A DNA stretch of 64,000 nucleotides from G963665185 sp049723905 (GTDB lineage: Bacteria; Desulfobacterota; Desulfovibrionia; Desulfovibrionales; Desulfovibrionaceae): assembly GCF_049723905.1 (NCBI RefSeq), contig NZ_JBJKFD010000001.1, positions 2,046,001-2,110,000 of the forward strand. Direction: 5' to 3'. The notes under the pieces are model-generated. The model saw nothing but the letters and a program-made list of their open reading frames with translations, was not told the origin of the DNA and made no database searches. The translations under genes and the position numbers were made by a program. Below are positions 34,666 through 42,571 of the stretch, one piece after another; the stretch's first letter is position 1, and each line of letters starts with the position of its first letter.

Positions 34666-35004
34666 ATGAAAATTGCAATTCCCGTTGCCGACGGCATGCT
34701 CTGCGCGCACTTCGGCCACTGTCAGGTATTCGCCATTCTGCACATCAACGACGAGACCAAGGCTATCGAAAAGGTCGAAGCCCTTACCCCGCCGCCCCAC
34801 GAACCCGGCGTAATCCCCAAGTGGCTCAATGAAGTGGGCGCCGACATGATCATCGCAGGCGGCATGGGCATGAAGGCCCAGCAGTTCTTTACCCAATTCG
34901 GCATCAAGGTCGTTGTCGGCGCACAGCCCGGCAAGCCCGAAGATATCGCACAGGCATGGCTGGATGGTAAGCTGACCACCGGCGCCAACATGTGCGACCA
35001 CTAA
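34666..35004 (+). CDS. NifX/NifB-C-terminal-like protein (orange protein/MTH1175 family)
   Basis: A 112-residue single-domain member of the dinitrogenase iron-molybdenum cofactor family. It starts MKIAIPVADGMLCAHFGHCQ, has the conserved GADMIIAGGMGMKAQQFF block and ends ANMCDH. The family includes NifX, the C-terminus of NifB, and the Mo-Cu orange protein (ORP). C13 and C19 and the Met/His-rich tail are possible metal contacts. With the two MinD-ferredoxin ATPases just upstream (33 bases) it forms a likely metal-cluster assembly unit. It is not obviously a nif protein because the nif operon lies far away. Confidence 0.88.
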   Translation: MKIAIPVADGMLCAHFGHCQVFAILHINDETKAIEKVEALTPPPHEPGVIPKWLNEVGADMIIAGGMGMKAQQFFTQFGIKVVVGAQPGKPEDIAQAWLDGKLTTGANMCDH

Positions 35005-35035
35005 GAGGGAAACGGGAGAGAGAAGAGAGATGCGA

Positions 35036-35260
35036 GGGGGACCCCCTTTTTTAAAGGGGGTCCCCCCGCGCTCCCCTTTCCAAAAATTTTTATTCTTGGG
35101 GAAAGGGTGTGTTAAAGGGAACAAAACGCTTCTTCCAGACTGCCCGTAGCCTTTTCCCCTTAGCCGCCAGCGGCCAAGGGGAAAAGGCTACGAGAACAGG
35201 GGGTCCGGGGGAGCAATGCTCCCCCGGGCAGGGCGCGGGGGCGCCGCCCCCGCTCTTCAC
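35036..35260. repeat. Cluster of perfect GC-rich palindromes
   Basis: Several near-perfect inverted repeats follow each other: GGGGGACCCCCTTT / AAAGGGGGTCCCCC (35036-35066), a stem of about 20 bp from CGTAGCCTTTTCCCC to its complement (35145-35192), GGGGGAGCAATGCTCCCCC and GCGGGGGCGCCGCCCCCGC (about 35207-35253). The first may end the MinD/NifX-like operon. No gene lies in 35005-35532. Confidence 0.65.
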
Positions 35261-35271
35261 AAGAGAAGGCC

Positions 35272-35387
35272 GTGTAAGTTTTGGGTCTGGCAAGGCGCTG
35301 CGAATTTCGTGAGTGAGGACAGTATTTTTATGATACGGCTCACAAAGCGAAATGAAGCAGCAACGTAACCAGACACAAAAATCACAC
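35272..35387 (+). repeat. Terminal-inverted-repeat element, family 3, copy 1
   Basis: A 116-bp unit from GTGTAAGTTTTGGGTCTGGC to GCCAGACACAAAAATCACAC; these ends are imperfect inverted repeats (16 of 20 match). The internal stem ATTTCG/CGAAAT is nested within it. No coding capacity. Confidence 0.75.
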
Positions 35388-35401
35388 CTCAAGTGAAGGC
35401 C

Positions 35402-35517
35402 GTGTAAGTTTTGGGTCTGGCAAGGCGCTGCGAATTTCGCGAGTGAGGACAGTATTTTTATGATACGGCCCACGAAGCGAAATGAAGCTGCAACGTAGCC
35501 AGACACAAAAATCACAC
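35402..35517 (+). repeat. Terminal-inverted-repeat element, family 3, copy 2
   Basis: The second unit lies exactly 130 bp after the first and differs at only about six bases, several of them inside the stems. The CGGC-domain gene starts 15 bases beyond it, so its ribosome site adjoins the element. Confidence 0.75.
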
Positions 35518-35532
35518 GGCCCAGGAGGGAAC

Positions 35533-35895
35533 ATGGAAAAGATTCTCATCATAGGCTGCAAAAAAGCCATGGACGATGTGTGTATCGGGTGTTCTCGCTG
35601 TTTGGTAGGATTCAACAAACGCGCCGGAAAATTCGAGGGATACGGCGACGACGCCGAGGTCATCGGCCTGCTGAACTGTGGCGACTGTCCGGGCGCGACC
35701 ATTGTGACGCGTCTTGCCCAGCTGAAGCTCTGGAACGCACCTATGGATGAAAAGCCCACAAAAATCCATCTTGGTCCGTGCATTACCGACCACTGTCCGC
35801 ACAAGGACACGATTATCGCAAAGATCAAGGCCAAGGCCGGGATCGAGGTCATCGAGGGAACCCACCCGTACATGCCGGAAAATATTTTTGCCTAG
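35533..35895 (+). CDS. CGGC domain protein
   Basis: A 120-residue cysteine-rich protein. MEKILIIGCKKAMDDVCIGCSRCL, LLNCGDCPGATIVTRL and HLGPCITDHCPHKD contain the paired cysteines of the CGGC domain (PF08821), thought to bind a metal or Fe-S cluster; biochemical function is not established. AGGAGG lies five bases before the ATG at 35533. It follows the MinD/NifX-like cluster in the same direction and may share its theme. Confidence 0.85.
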   Translation: MEKILIIGCKKAMDDVCIGCSRCLVGFNKRAGKFEGYGDDAEVIGLLNCGDCPGATIVTRLAQLKLWNAPMDEKPTKIHLGPCITDHCPHKDTIIAKIKAKAGIEVIEGTHPYMPENIFA

Positions 35896-35959
35896 ATTTT
35901 CAACAACGAGACGGACCGGAAGAACAGAATGAACGCCGGTCCGAACAAGGGGGAGAACC

Positions 35960-36211
35960 ATGCCCATTTATGAATTCACATGTGCCAAGTGCGGCGAAAT
36001 GTTTGAAGAAATCGCAACATCCAGCGAAGACACCAAGCCCTGCCCCAAGTGCGGCAACCCGGACGCCGTCAAAGTCCTTTCCGCCACGGCCACCATGACG
36101 GGCAAGGACGGCATGAGCACGCCTGACGCCCATGGGCACGGCTGCTGCGGAAGCAGTCCTTCGGCCAAGGGATGCGTACCCGGCAGCTGCTGCGGCCGCG
36201 CAGGACATTAA
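35960..36211 (+). CDS. FmdB-type zinc ribbon protein
   Basis: An 83-residue small protein with the FmdB zinc ribbon: MPIYEFTCAKCGEMFE then PCPKCGNPD supply four zinc-binding cysteines. The tail has further CC pairs (GHGCCGSS, GSCCGRAGH) not needed for the ribbon. FmdB was first linked to formamidase/amidase regulation; the general role is unknown. It lies 64 bases after the CGGC gene and is likely co-transcribed. Confidence 0.85.
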   Translation: MPIYEFTCAKCGEMFEEIATSSEDTKPCPKCGNPDAVKVLSATATMTGKDGMSTPDAHGHGCCGSSPSAKGCVPGSCCGRAGH

Positions 36212-36347
36212 TCTCCTCGCATCTTGTACCATCCCCGGCAGGATGAGAAATCTTCCCATTCTGTCGGGGGCGTCACCTGCTGCTAGGTTGTTTTCAAAAG
36301 CCCCAGCCTGCGGCAAGGACTTTGATTGATTACAAAGTTCAATCTGC

Positions 36348-36485
36348 CAGGCTGCTCAAAAAGGTACGAGAGCCAAAAAAACTCACCGTTGTAAAAAAAA
36401 ACTCAAGACCGACGCGTATTTTCCGATACGCGAGGGTTTGAGTTTTTTGAAACAACGACGCTATCGGGCCTTTGTCAGCAGCCTG
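36348..36485 (-). repeat. Dispersed inverted-terminus element, family 1, copy D
   Basis: About 138 bp between CAGGCTG (36348-36354) and CAGCCTG (36479-36485). The outer stem AAAAAACTCAA (to 36406) / TTGAGTTTTTT (36438-36448) and inner stem CGCGTAT (36413-36419) / ATACGCG (36426-36432) are present. The flanks carry similar short stretches ending in CGGCAAGGACT (near 36302-36322 and 36486-36508), possibly traces of insertion. No gene is seen in 36212-36687. Confidence 0.7.
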
Positions 36486-36687
36486 AGCCCCTGCCTCCGG
36501 CAAGGACTATGGCCTTTGCCGTGCGCACCACATGCTGCGCAAAACCTCCCCACAACCCTCCGACACGGGCTCCACACGTCGCAGGGCACTTTTTCTTTTC
36601 CCCACCATCCAAAAAGGATATACGTTGTACTGGCTACGACGAGCGGCATCCGTTCCCAGGTAAGCACAGAGAAACCGCGAGGTTGCC

Positions 36688-38040
36688 ATGTTCAACCGGC
36701 GCATCCGCCAGTTCATCAAACTCTTTACCCACGATATCTGGTTTGCCGATTTGGGCGGCATGGACCGGGGCGAACGCACCCTGTTCGGTTTTTTCCGGCT
36801 GCTCTACATTGTGGCCCACGGCTTTCTGCGCGATAAATGTCTGTTGCGGGCCGCGGCCCTCAGCTACACAACGGTGCTTTCCATTGCGCCGTTCCTTGCC
36901 GTTGCCTTTTCCATTTCCAAGGCCCTGGGGCTGCAAAATACCGAATACATCCGCAGCCTGCTCATGCGCGCCAGTGCGGGCCGTGCAGCCATGGTGGACC
37001 AAATCCTCACCTACGTGGATCAGACCAACGTCAAGACGCTGGGCACCCTGGGGCTGGTTATCCTGCTTTTTTCCGTCATTTCCCTGATGGGCACCATAGA
37101 AAGCGCCTTCAACGACATCTGGGGCATAAAAAAAGGCCGCCGCATGTGGCGCAAGTTCACGGACTTCTTTTCCGTCACCCTTATCTGTCCGGTCTTTGTA
37201 CTGGCAGGCGTCAGCCTGACCGTCAGCCTGGAAAACGACTCCCTGGTGCAAAGCCTGCTGGACATCACCGCGTTCAACTACCTGCACCTGGGCATCATCA
37301 AAATCGCCCCGTACATTATGATCGGGCTGGCACTGACCGTGCTGTACGTGTTCATCCCCAACACCAAGGTCAAAATAGTGCCAGCCGTCGTGGGCGGAAT
37401 ATTCGCGGCCCTGCTCTGGCAAAGCGCGCAATGGGCCTACATCACCTACCAGATAGGGGCCAGCAACTACAACGCAATCTACGGCAGTTTCGCCCAATTC
37501 CCCTTGTTTCTGGTGTGGCTGTACATCAGCTGGAGCATTGTTCTGCTGGGATCGGAAATCGGCTACGCCATCCAGCACGCCAAATCCTTTGCCGGAGAGC
37601 TGCGGGCAGAGCATGTCAGCAGGCGGGAACGCGACCACATCGGCGTTTTGGTCATGCTGCTGATGACTGCCGACTTTGAAACGGGCAGACGCCCGGAAGG
37701 CGCATCCAACGTGGCTGCGCGGCTCAAGGTTCCGGCCGAAACCGTTGCCGGGGTTCTTGCCGACCTGCACACCAACGGCATGGTGCTGCCCCTGGAAGGC
37801 GACGACCACGCCTACGCCCTTGCCAGGGACCCGGACCAGGTCCGGCTTTTGGACATCATCCTCGCCCTGTCCAACATTCCGCCCTCGGAAAACAAGTTCA
37901 TCCGCGACGACTACCTCGCTGTTTCGGACAATCTGGACAAACTTTTGCAATCTGCGGAAAAAAGCCCGGACAACCTCAGCCTCAAGGAATTCCATATTCT
38001 GACCGCGGAGCGGGAAGAAGCATCTTCCCCTCTGGCCTAA
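36688..38040 (+). CDS. YihY/BrkB family inner membrane protein
   Basis: A 450-residue protein with a polytopic YihY domain (about residues 40-300, six membrane segments) and a cytoplasmic C-terminal tail with a winged-helix-like look (ARLKVPAETVAGVLADLHTNGMV). RAAALSYTTVLSIAPFLAVAFS is the hallmark segment, and FAQFPLFLVWLYISWSIVLLGSEIGYA ends the domain. BrkB-like proteins were once called ribonuclease BN by mistake; transport function is not established. GAGG precedes the ATG at 36688. Confidence 0.92.
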   Translation: MFNRRIRQFIKLFTHDIWFADLGGMDRGERTLFGFFRLLYIVAHGFLRDKCLLRAAALSYTTVLSIAPFLAVAFSISKALGLQNTEYIRSLLMRASAGRAAMVDQILTYVDQTNVKTLGTLGLVILLFSVISLMGTIESAFNDIWGIKKGRRMWRKFTDFFSVTLICPVFVLAGVSLTVSLENDSLVQSLLDITAFNYLHLGIIKIAPYIMIGLALTVLYVFIPNTKVKIVPAVVGGIFAALLWQSAQWAYITYQIGASNYNAIYGSFAQFPLFLVWLYISWSIVLLGSEIGYAIQHAKSFAGELRAEHVSRRERDHIGVLVMLLMTADFETGRRPEGASNVAARLKVPAETVAGVLADLHTNGMVLPLEGDDHAYALARDPDQVRLLDIILALSNIPPSENKFIRDDYLAVSDNLDKLLQSAEKSPDNLSLKEFHILTAEREEASSPLA

Positions 38041-38145
38041 TGGTGCTGGTGGCATCCCGGCAGATAGAAGAGAGTCTCATTTGCTCCCGCCCAAAAAAAT
38101 GCTACCGTGCCGCCGGTTTGAAGACGACACAACAAGGGTGGGGGT

Positions 38146-38556
38146 ATGCAGTTCGAACAGCGTGAAATCGATGGAATTCAAGTTCTCAAGGTCGTGGAAA
38201 AGCGCATCGACCTGGGCAACCACCTGGAGCTGAAGGGCGAAATCACCCGTCTTGTCCGCAAAGGCGCAAAATATCTCATACTCGACCTTGGTCTGGTTCA
38301 ACTTGTGGACAGCAGCGCCCTGGGCATCATTATTCTGTGTTCACGTGGCGCCTGCGGGGAATGCCCGCTTGTTCTGTGCAACCTGCACCGCAAGATCATC
38401 AGCATTTTCAAGGCAGCCAAGCTGGAGACCCTGCTGCTTCTTGCCGACGACATTGAAAGCGCGGTGGGCAAGGTGCTGGAGCTGCAAAAAGAAGCGGGAG
38501 AAGTTGAAGACACGCCTGCAAATGTGGACGCGGAAGTGGAAACAAACGAGTCGTAA
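38146..38556 (+). CDS. STAS domain protein (anti-sigma factor antagonist type)
   Basis: A 136-residue single STAS domain followed by an acidic tail (EVEDTPANVDAEVETNES). LDLGLVQLVDSSALGIIILC contains the serine pair (DSS) phosphorylated in SpoIIAA-like proteins. Its partner kinase or anti-sigma factor is not adjacent. GGGGG-like ribosome site precedes the ATG at 38146. Confidence 0.88.
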   Translation: MQFEQREIDGIQVLKVVEKRIDLGNHLELKGEITRLVRKGAKYLILDLGLVQLVDSSALGIIILCSRGACGECPLVLCNLHRKIISIFKAAKLETLLLLADDIESAVGKVLELQKEAGEVEDTPANVDAEVETNES

Positions 38557-38586
38557 GAGAAAAAAAGCTCCGCAAGAGCCGATGTG

Positions 38587-39504
38587 CTACGTTGCTTTGG
38601 AGCCGGAAATATCGACCTTTTCAAAATCCATGGACAAAAGATCCATGATCAGCATCTTTCCATCCAGCGAAGCCTTTCCCGTGGTTATTATCTGCGCGAC
38701 CTGACAGCACATCAAGGCCCCGACGGAATAGACACCCGGAGCCTGGGTTCCAAGGCTGTCCTCGGCGGCCGCGCTGCCTGCGCAGCGGTCCATAAACCGG
38801 GCAGGGCCTACCAAAGCCCTCGAACCACCAGATTCACCCGCATTTCCAGAATTCCCCAAATCACCAGACAGGCCAGTGCCTTGGGGCAGCACCGAGCCCA
38901 CGTATCCGGTCCACCCGGCCACGGCCCCGGTAACCAAGGGAATCTTCGCCTGTTCGGCCGCTTCCTGCAAGGCCATGCGATACTCCAGCCCGCCCAGGCA
39001 ATCCACCACCAGATCCGCACCGCGCAGAAAGGCACTCATTTCCTGTGTGGAAAGAAACCTATCCACCGCCTCGAAACGTACCGCAGGGTTGATGCGCGCC
39101 ACGCGCTCCCTGGCAACGAACGCCTTGCTCATCCCCATGGTCCGTTCCGTGGCCAGAATCTGGCGGTTTCCATTGGAGGGGTCGAACACGTCGCCGTCCG
39201 CGCCCCGCATGTATCCCATCCCCAAACGGGCCAGCCCTTCCACCATAATGCCGCCCAACCCGCCCAAACCCACGATGCATACCGTGGCCTCCAGCATGGC
39301 GATCTGATTTTCCACGGAAAAGGCGGCATGATTGCGCTGGTAGCGCTGCGGCATGATCCCCAAACGCAGGGCCTGGGCGTCCACGTCGGCAGGGGAAAGG
39401 GAATACTCCCGGGCCAGGCGCAATGTATCCCAACCGGAGAGCAATTCCTGCGCACCTTCCTTGAAAGCTGATTGGACAATGGCGTTTACGAGGGGGGAAG
39501 TCAT
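38587..39504 (-). CDS. ThiF/MoeB/HesA-type E1-like adenylyltransferase
   Basis: A 305-residue E1-like enzyme that would adenylate the C-terminal glycine of a small sulfur carrier. CIVGLGGLGGIMVEGLARLGMG is the ATP-binding Rossmann motif, with R in SNGNRQILA as expected. A Gly/Ser-rich loop (GTGLSGDLGNSGNAGESGGS, about residues 218-240) looks like an insertion. The two zinc CxxC pairs of MoeB are not visible. It lies 13 bases after the MoaD-like gene, which is presumably its substrate, downstream of an aldehyde:ferredoxin oxidoreductase, so it probably serves pterin cofactor assembly. Confidence 0.9.
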   Translation of the reverse strand: MTSPLVNAIVQSAFKEGAQELLSGWDTLRLAREYSLSPADVDAQALRLGIMPQRYQRNHAAFSVENQIAMLEATVCIVGLGGLGGIMVEGLARLGMGYMRGADGDVFDPSNGNRQILATERTMGMSKAFVARERVARINPAVRFEAVDRFLSTQEMSAFLRGADLVVDCLGGLEYRMALQEAAEQAKIPLVTGAVAGWTGYVGSVLPQGTGLSGDLGNSGNAGESGGSRALVGPARFMDRCAGSAAAEDSLGTQAPGVYSVGALMCCQVAQIITTGKASLDGKMLIMDLLSMDFEKVDISGSKAT

Positions 39505-39517
39505 GCGATCCTCCGGT

Positions 39518-39742
39518 TCATCCTCCGCCCACGGGCGGGAAAATACCGACGCGGTCGCCCTCCACCAGCTCGCGCTTCGGCTCGGAATGCAGGTTGTTCA
39601 CGAACAGCAGGGCAACTTCATCCTGATCTATGGCCAGTTCGGCAAGCAAATCCCCCAGGGTGCTCCCGCGGAAATCGTATTCGGAATCGTTTTCCGGCTG
39701 GCGGTCGGAGAGTGTGGCAAAACATTTTACTGTAATCTTCAT
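39518..39742 (-). CDS. MoaD/ThiS-like sulfur carrier protein
   Basis: A 74-residue ubiquitin-fold sulfur carrier. MKITVKCFATLSDRQ, DLLAELAIDQDEVALLFVNN and the end DRVGIFPPVGGG fit MoaD of the tungsten/molybdenum pterin pathway; the chain ends in three glycines where two are usual. Once adenylated by the neighbouring ThiF-like protein and thiolated, it would give sulfur to molybdopterin. It lies between aor and thiF in one leftward group. Confidence 0.9.
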   Translation of the reverse strand: MKITVKCFATLSDRQPENDSEYDFRGSTLGDLLAELAIDQDEVALLFVNNLHSEPKRELVEGDRVGIFPPVGGG

Positions 39743-39781
39743 ATTTTTGCAGTTTGTGGTTTGGCAGGGTGAATTTCAAGT

Positions 39782-39816
39782 AAAAAAAGGGAGAGGCCTG
39801 TCGGCGCCCCTCCCTT
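39782..39816 (-). terminator. Hairpin between aor and moaD
   Basis: On the minus strand GGGAGGGGC pairs with GCCTCTCCC and is followed by seven T. It would end most transcripts after aor and so reduce moaD-thiF expression. Confidence 0.6.
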
Positions 39817-39872
39817 CCATAGATTTCTGTAGAATGCGCCCCAATACGTTGACGTATCAGGCGGACAGCACA

Positions 39873-41597
39873 TTAGAACTTAGCGGCCTGGAGTTCGTCC
39901 ACGTCGATGTCCCACTTCACATTGTGCGGGGGCAGGTTTTCGCGGAAGAAACGCGGCAGTTCGTCGTCCACCTTGGTGAATCCGGCATCGCGGTTGAAGT
40001 CGTGCTCGTCTTTAAGGACCGAGGCACCCAGGCCGAGAACATCGTCCGGGGTAAAGGTCTGTCCGAAACGGGCAGTCAGCATATCGCAGATGATCTGCAT
40101 GGACTCTTCCACGTCCAGCACGGCAAAGGCCACGAACAGGCAGAAACCGGCGGAGTCCACGGCTGCGGTGGCTACCTGGAGTCCCTTGGACAGTTCCACG
40201 TTGCCAGCCTTGTCCAGCCCGCTCACGTCACCGCCGCACTTCAGTATGTTCTGGCAGACCGCGTAACCGGCGGTATGGTCCGCGCCCATGGGGGTGGTGG
40301 CGTAGGTAACGCCCACGCCCTTGACCGCACGGGGATCGTAGGCGGGCAAAGCCTGGTTCTTGACCACGGCCACGCGGTCCACGCCAAAGGCTTCGCCCAT
40401 GAAGCCCGCGCCGTTGCCTATGATGTTTCCCATGGCATCGTTGCTGCCGACCTTGTCCAGCAGCTTGATGGCGGCCTGGGCATCGCCCCAGGGAATGACG
40501 CCGCCTTCCATGGCCACGGCAATGGCGTTGCCCATTTCAATGGTATCCAGGCCGTATTCGTCGCACATGCGGTCCATGGTGGCGATGGCGTCCAGATCAT
40601 TGATCAGGGAGTTGGGGCCCATGGCCCACAGGGTTTCGTACTCGAAACCGCTGGTAAGGTACTTGCCGTCCTTGTCCATGTAACGCTGCGAACACTGAAT
40701 GACGCAGCCGGGATGACAGCCTTCTTTGACCTTGCCGCCACGCTGGGTGATGACTTCGGCCATTTTTTCGCCGGACACATCGGCGGCCTTGTCCCAATAG
40801 CCTTCGCGGAAATTCTTGGTGGGCAGCGCCCCGGCTTCGTTGATAACGTTCACCAGGATTGCCGTGCCGTAGGCGGGCAGCCCCTGCCCGGTGATGGCAT
40901 GGCCGCGCAGGATTTCCACCCAGCGCTTGGCCGCCACCTTGAAAGCATCGGGATCAGCGTATTCCACACCGGCAGCGCCCTTGTCGTCGACCACCAGCGC
41001 CTTGACCCGCTTGGAGCCCATCACCGCTCCCATGCCGCCGCGGCCTGCGGAACGGGCCGGGTTGCCTTCGGGGTCGGTAAACTGGATGGTGGAGGCTTTC
41101 AGACATTTTTCACCGCCCACGCCGATAACCGCACAGGCAGCCTTGCCGCCGTACGCTTCGTCGAGCACGGTCTGATATTCGTAGTTTTTCATGCCCATGG
41201 AACCGGGAGCGTCCTCAATGGTCACGCCGTCCTTGTTCAGGCGGATGACCATGAACGGTGCGTCCCGTTCGGGCTTGTCTTCCAGGATAATTGCGCCCAA
41301 GCCCAGCTTTGCCAGCTTCTGCGAAACGATCCCCCCGGAGTTGGACTCCTTGATACCGCCTGTCAGCGGGGATTTCGCCCCCACGGAAATACGACCCGAG
41401 TTGGCCGCTCTGGTACCTGTAAGGATGCCGGGGGCGAAGACGAGCTTATTTTCTTTGGATAGGGCATGGCAGGTTGCCGGCACTTCCTTGCGGATAATCC
41501 GCGAAGTCAGGGCGCGACCGCCCAGCCCGGCATACTCTCCCATATCTTCAAAGGAATATTCCCGCGTCCTGGTGTTGATGCGAAGAATCTTGCTCAT
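39873..41597 (-). CDS. aor: Aldehyde:ferredoxin oxidoreductase (tungsten/molybdenum enzyme)
   Basis: A 574-residue AOR-family enzyme that oxidises an aldehyde (or similar) to the acid with ferredoxin as acceptor, using a tungsten bis-pterin. RAANSGRISVGAKSPLTGGIKESNSGG lies in the N-terminal pterin-binding domain; the [4Fe-4S] ligands appear as CHPGCVIQC (spacing three-three rather than two-three) plus C in DSAGFCLF. DFNRDAGFTKVDDELPRFF is the usual C-terminal block. The start at 41597 (MSKILRINTRTREY) has AGGAGA upstream. Substrate unknown. It heads the aor-moaD-thiF group. Confidence 0.93.
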   Translation of the reverse strand: MSKILRINTRTREYSFEDMGEYAGLGGRALTSRIIRKEVPATCHALSKENKLVFAPGILTGTRAANSGRISVGAKSPLTGGIKESNSGGIVSQKLAKLGLGAIILEDKPERDAPFMVIRLNKDGVTIEDAPGSMGMKNYEYQTVLDEAYGGKAACAVIGVGGEKCLKASTIQFTDPEGNPARSAGRGGMGAVMGSKRVKALVVDDKGAAGVEYADPDAFKVAAKRWVEILRGHAITGQGLPAYGTAILVNVINEAGALPTKNFREGYWDKAADVSGEKMAEVITQRGGKVKEGCHPGCVIQCSQRYMDKDGKYLTSGFEYETLWAMGPNSLINDLDAIATMDRMCDEYGLDTIEMGNAIAVAMEGGVIPWGDAQAAIKLLDKVGSNDAMGNIIGNGAGFMGEAFGVDRVAVVKNQALPAYDPRAVKGVGVTYATTPMGADHTAGYAVCQNILKCGGDVSGLDKAGNVELSKGLQVATAAVDSAGFCLFVAFAVLDVEESMQIICDMLTARFGQTFTPDDVLGLGASVLKDEHDFNRDAGFTKVDDELPRFFRENLPPHNVKWDIDVDELQAAKF

Positions 41598-41778
41598 AGC
41601 GTCTCCTGTCGTTTCGGCGCCGGTTTGCATGTCCGCTTTTCTGGGGAACCATTCCCCAAGCCCAGCTTGGAAGAAACAAAAAAAACGGAAGCAAGCAGCG
41701 TTATGGGTTGTAGCTCTTTATTTTTCTCTCTATACTACAAAAAAATTAACTGTAAAGAATATATAGCTATGCCTTATT

Positions 41779-41808
41779 AGACATAACACAATACAACATA
41801 TTATGTCT
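41779..41808. promoter_or_regulatory. Dyad in the aor / unknown gene divergent promoter region
   Basis: AGACATAA (41779-41786) pairs with TTATGTCT (41801-41808); a related ACATAAGACA follows at 41815-41824. The surroundings (41700-41880) are AT-rich, unlike the rest of the window, and lie between divergent genes, fitting a regulated promoter region. Confidence 0.45.
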
Positions 41809-41881
41809 TTTTTCACATAAGACACAACAAGCCAACATACTGCATTAAAAATATATACAGAAAAATTGCAGGACGGACACC

Positions 41882-42571
41882 ATGAAGCACATGCAATGTA
41901 TTGTATCCAAAAATAACATTTCATTATTCCATCACATACTGCGGCAGGGAGTCGAATATAGTTGCCAGCTCCCCCAGAGCATCAAGGAGTTTCTTCTGAC
42001 CGAGCTGGAATTGACTCCGCAGCAGGTGGAAGACGAAATAAGGACCGTCTTTCTGGACAACTCCCCGGTGGACAACCTGGAAGAAGCCCTCCTCATCCCC
42101 GACTGCGTTCTCGCACTGGGCACGGCCATGCCGGGACTGGTCGGCATCACCATGGCCTGCTCCAGCCCATTTTCCAGTTTTCGGGACGACATCAGCGCAG
42201 CCCGCCACCATGCCGCAGATTTGGCGAATTCCAGGGAACTGGGGAGTCTCCGCGTCAAACTCTTCAGCTTTGTGGCTGACATGTGCGGCAGCGGAATTCT
42301 GAAAAAAGGCGTGTTTGTTACCGAGGAAAAACTGAGGGGACTGCTGGGCGAGCTGGAAAACAATCTGGGCAGGGAGCTGGAAAAACACCTTGTTTCCCTG
42401 AGCATAGATGGTAGGACTGTTCCCGTGCGCACCTTCCTTGCGCAGGCCGGGCCGCAGCCCACGCCCCAGGGAACAAAAGAAACTCCTGCGCACAGTGCAA
42501 CAGAGCTGATACGATTTACATGCCGGGAGACAACGAGCAGTGAACACCACGCCGACACAACAGGAAATTGA
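41882..42571 (+). CDS. Unrecognised protein divergent from aor
   Basis: A 229-residue soluble protein I do not recognise. It starts MKHMQCIVSKNNISLFHHILRQ, with a possible small beta domain near residues 50-110 (DEIRTVFLDNSPVDNLEEALLIPDCVLALGTAMPGLVGITM) and a C-terminal helical part; cysteines are few. It shares the AT-rich divergent promoter with aor, and its last 32 bases overlap the start of cysQ in another frame, so it is coupled to cysQ. A link to the oxidoreductase is only positional. Confidence 0.75.
   Translation: MKHMQCIVSKNNISLFHHILRQGVEYSCQLPQSIKEFLLTELELTPQQVEDEIRTVFLDNSPVDNLEEALLIPDCVLALGTAMPGLVGITMACSSPFSSFRDDISAARHHAADLANSRELGSLRVKLFSFVADMCGSGILKKGVFVTEEKLRGLLGELENNLGRELEKHLVSLSIDGRTVPVRTFLAQAGPQPTPQGTKETPAHSATELIRFTCRETTSSEHHADTTGN

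Noticed and set aside
35109..35312. Short frame through the palindrome cluster before the CGGC gene
   Set aside because: Composition is driven by GC-rich inverted repeats and the start of a 116-bp element; no ribosome site.
35266..35517. Two repeats as a minimal CRISPR array
   Set aside because: Units are 116 bp, directly adjacent at a 130-bp period, internally palindromic and without spacers or cas genes.
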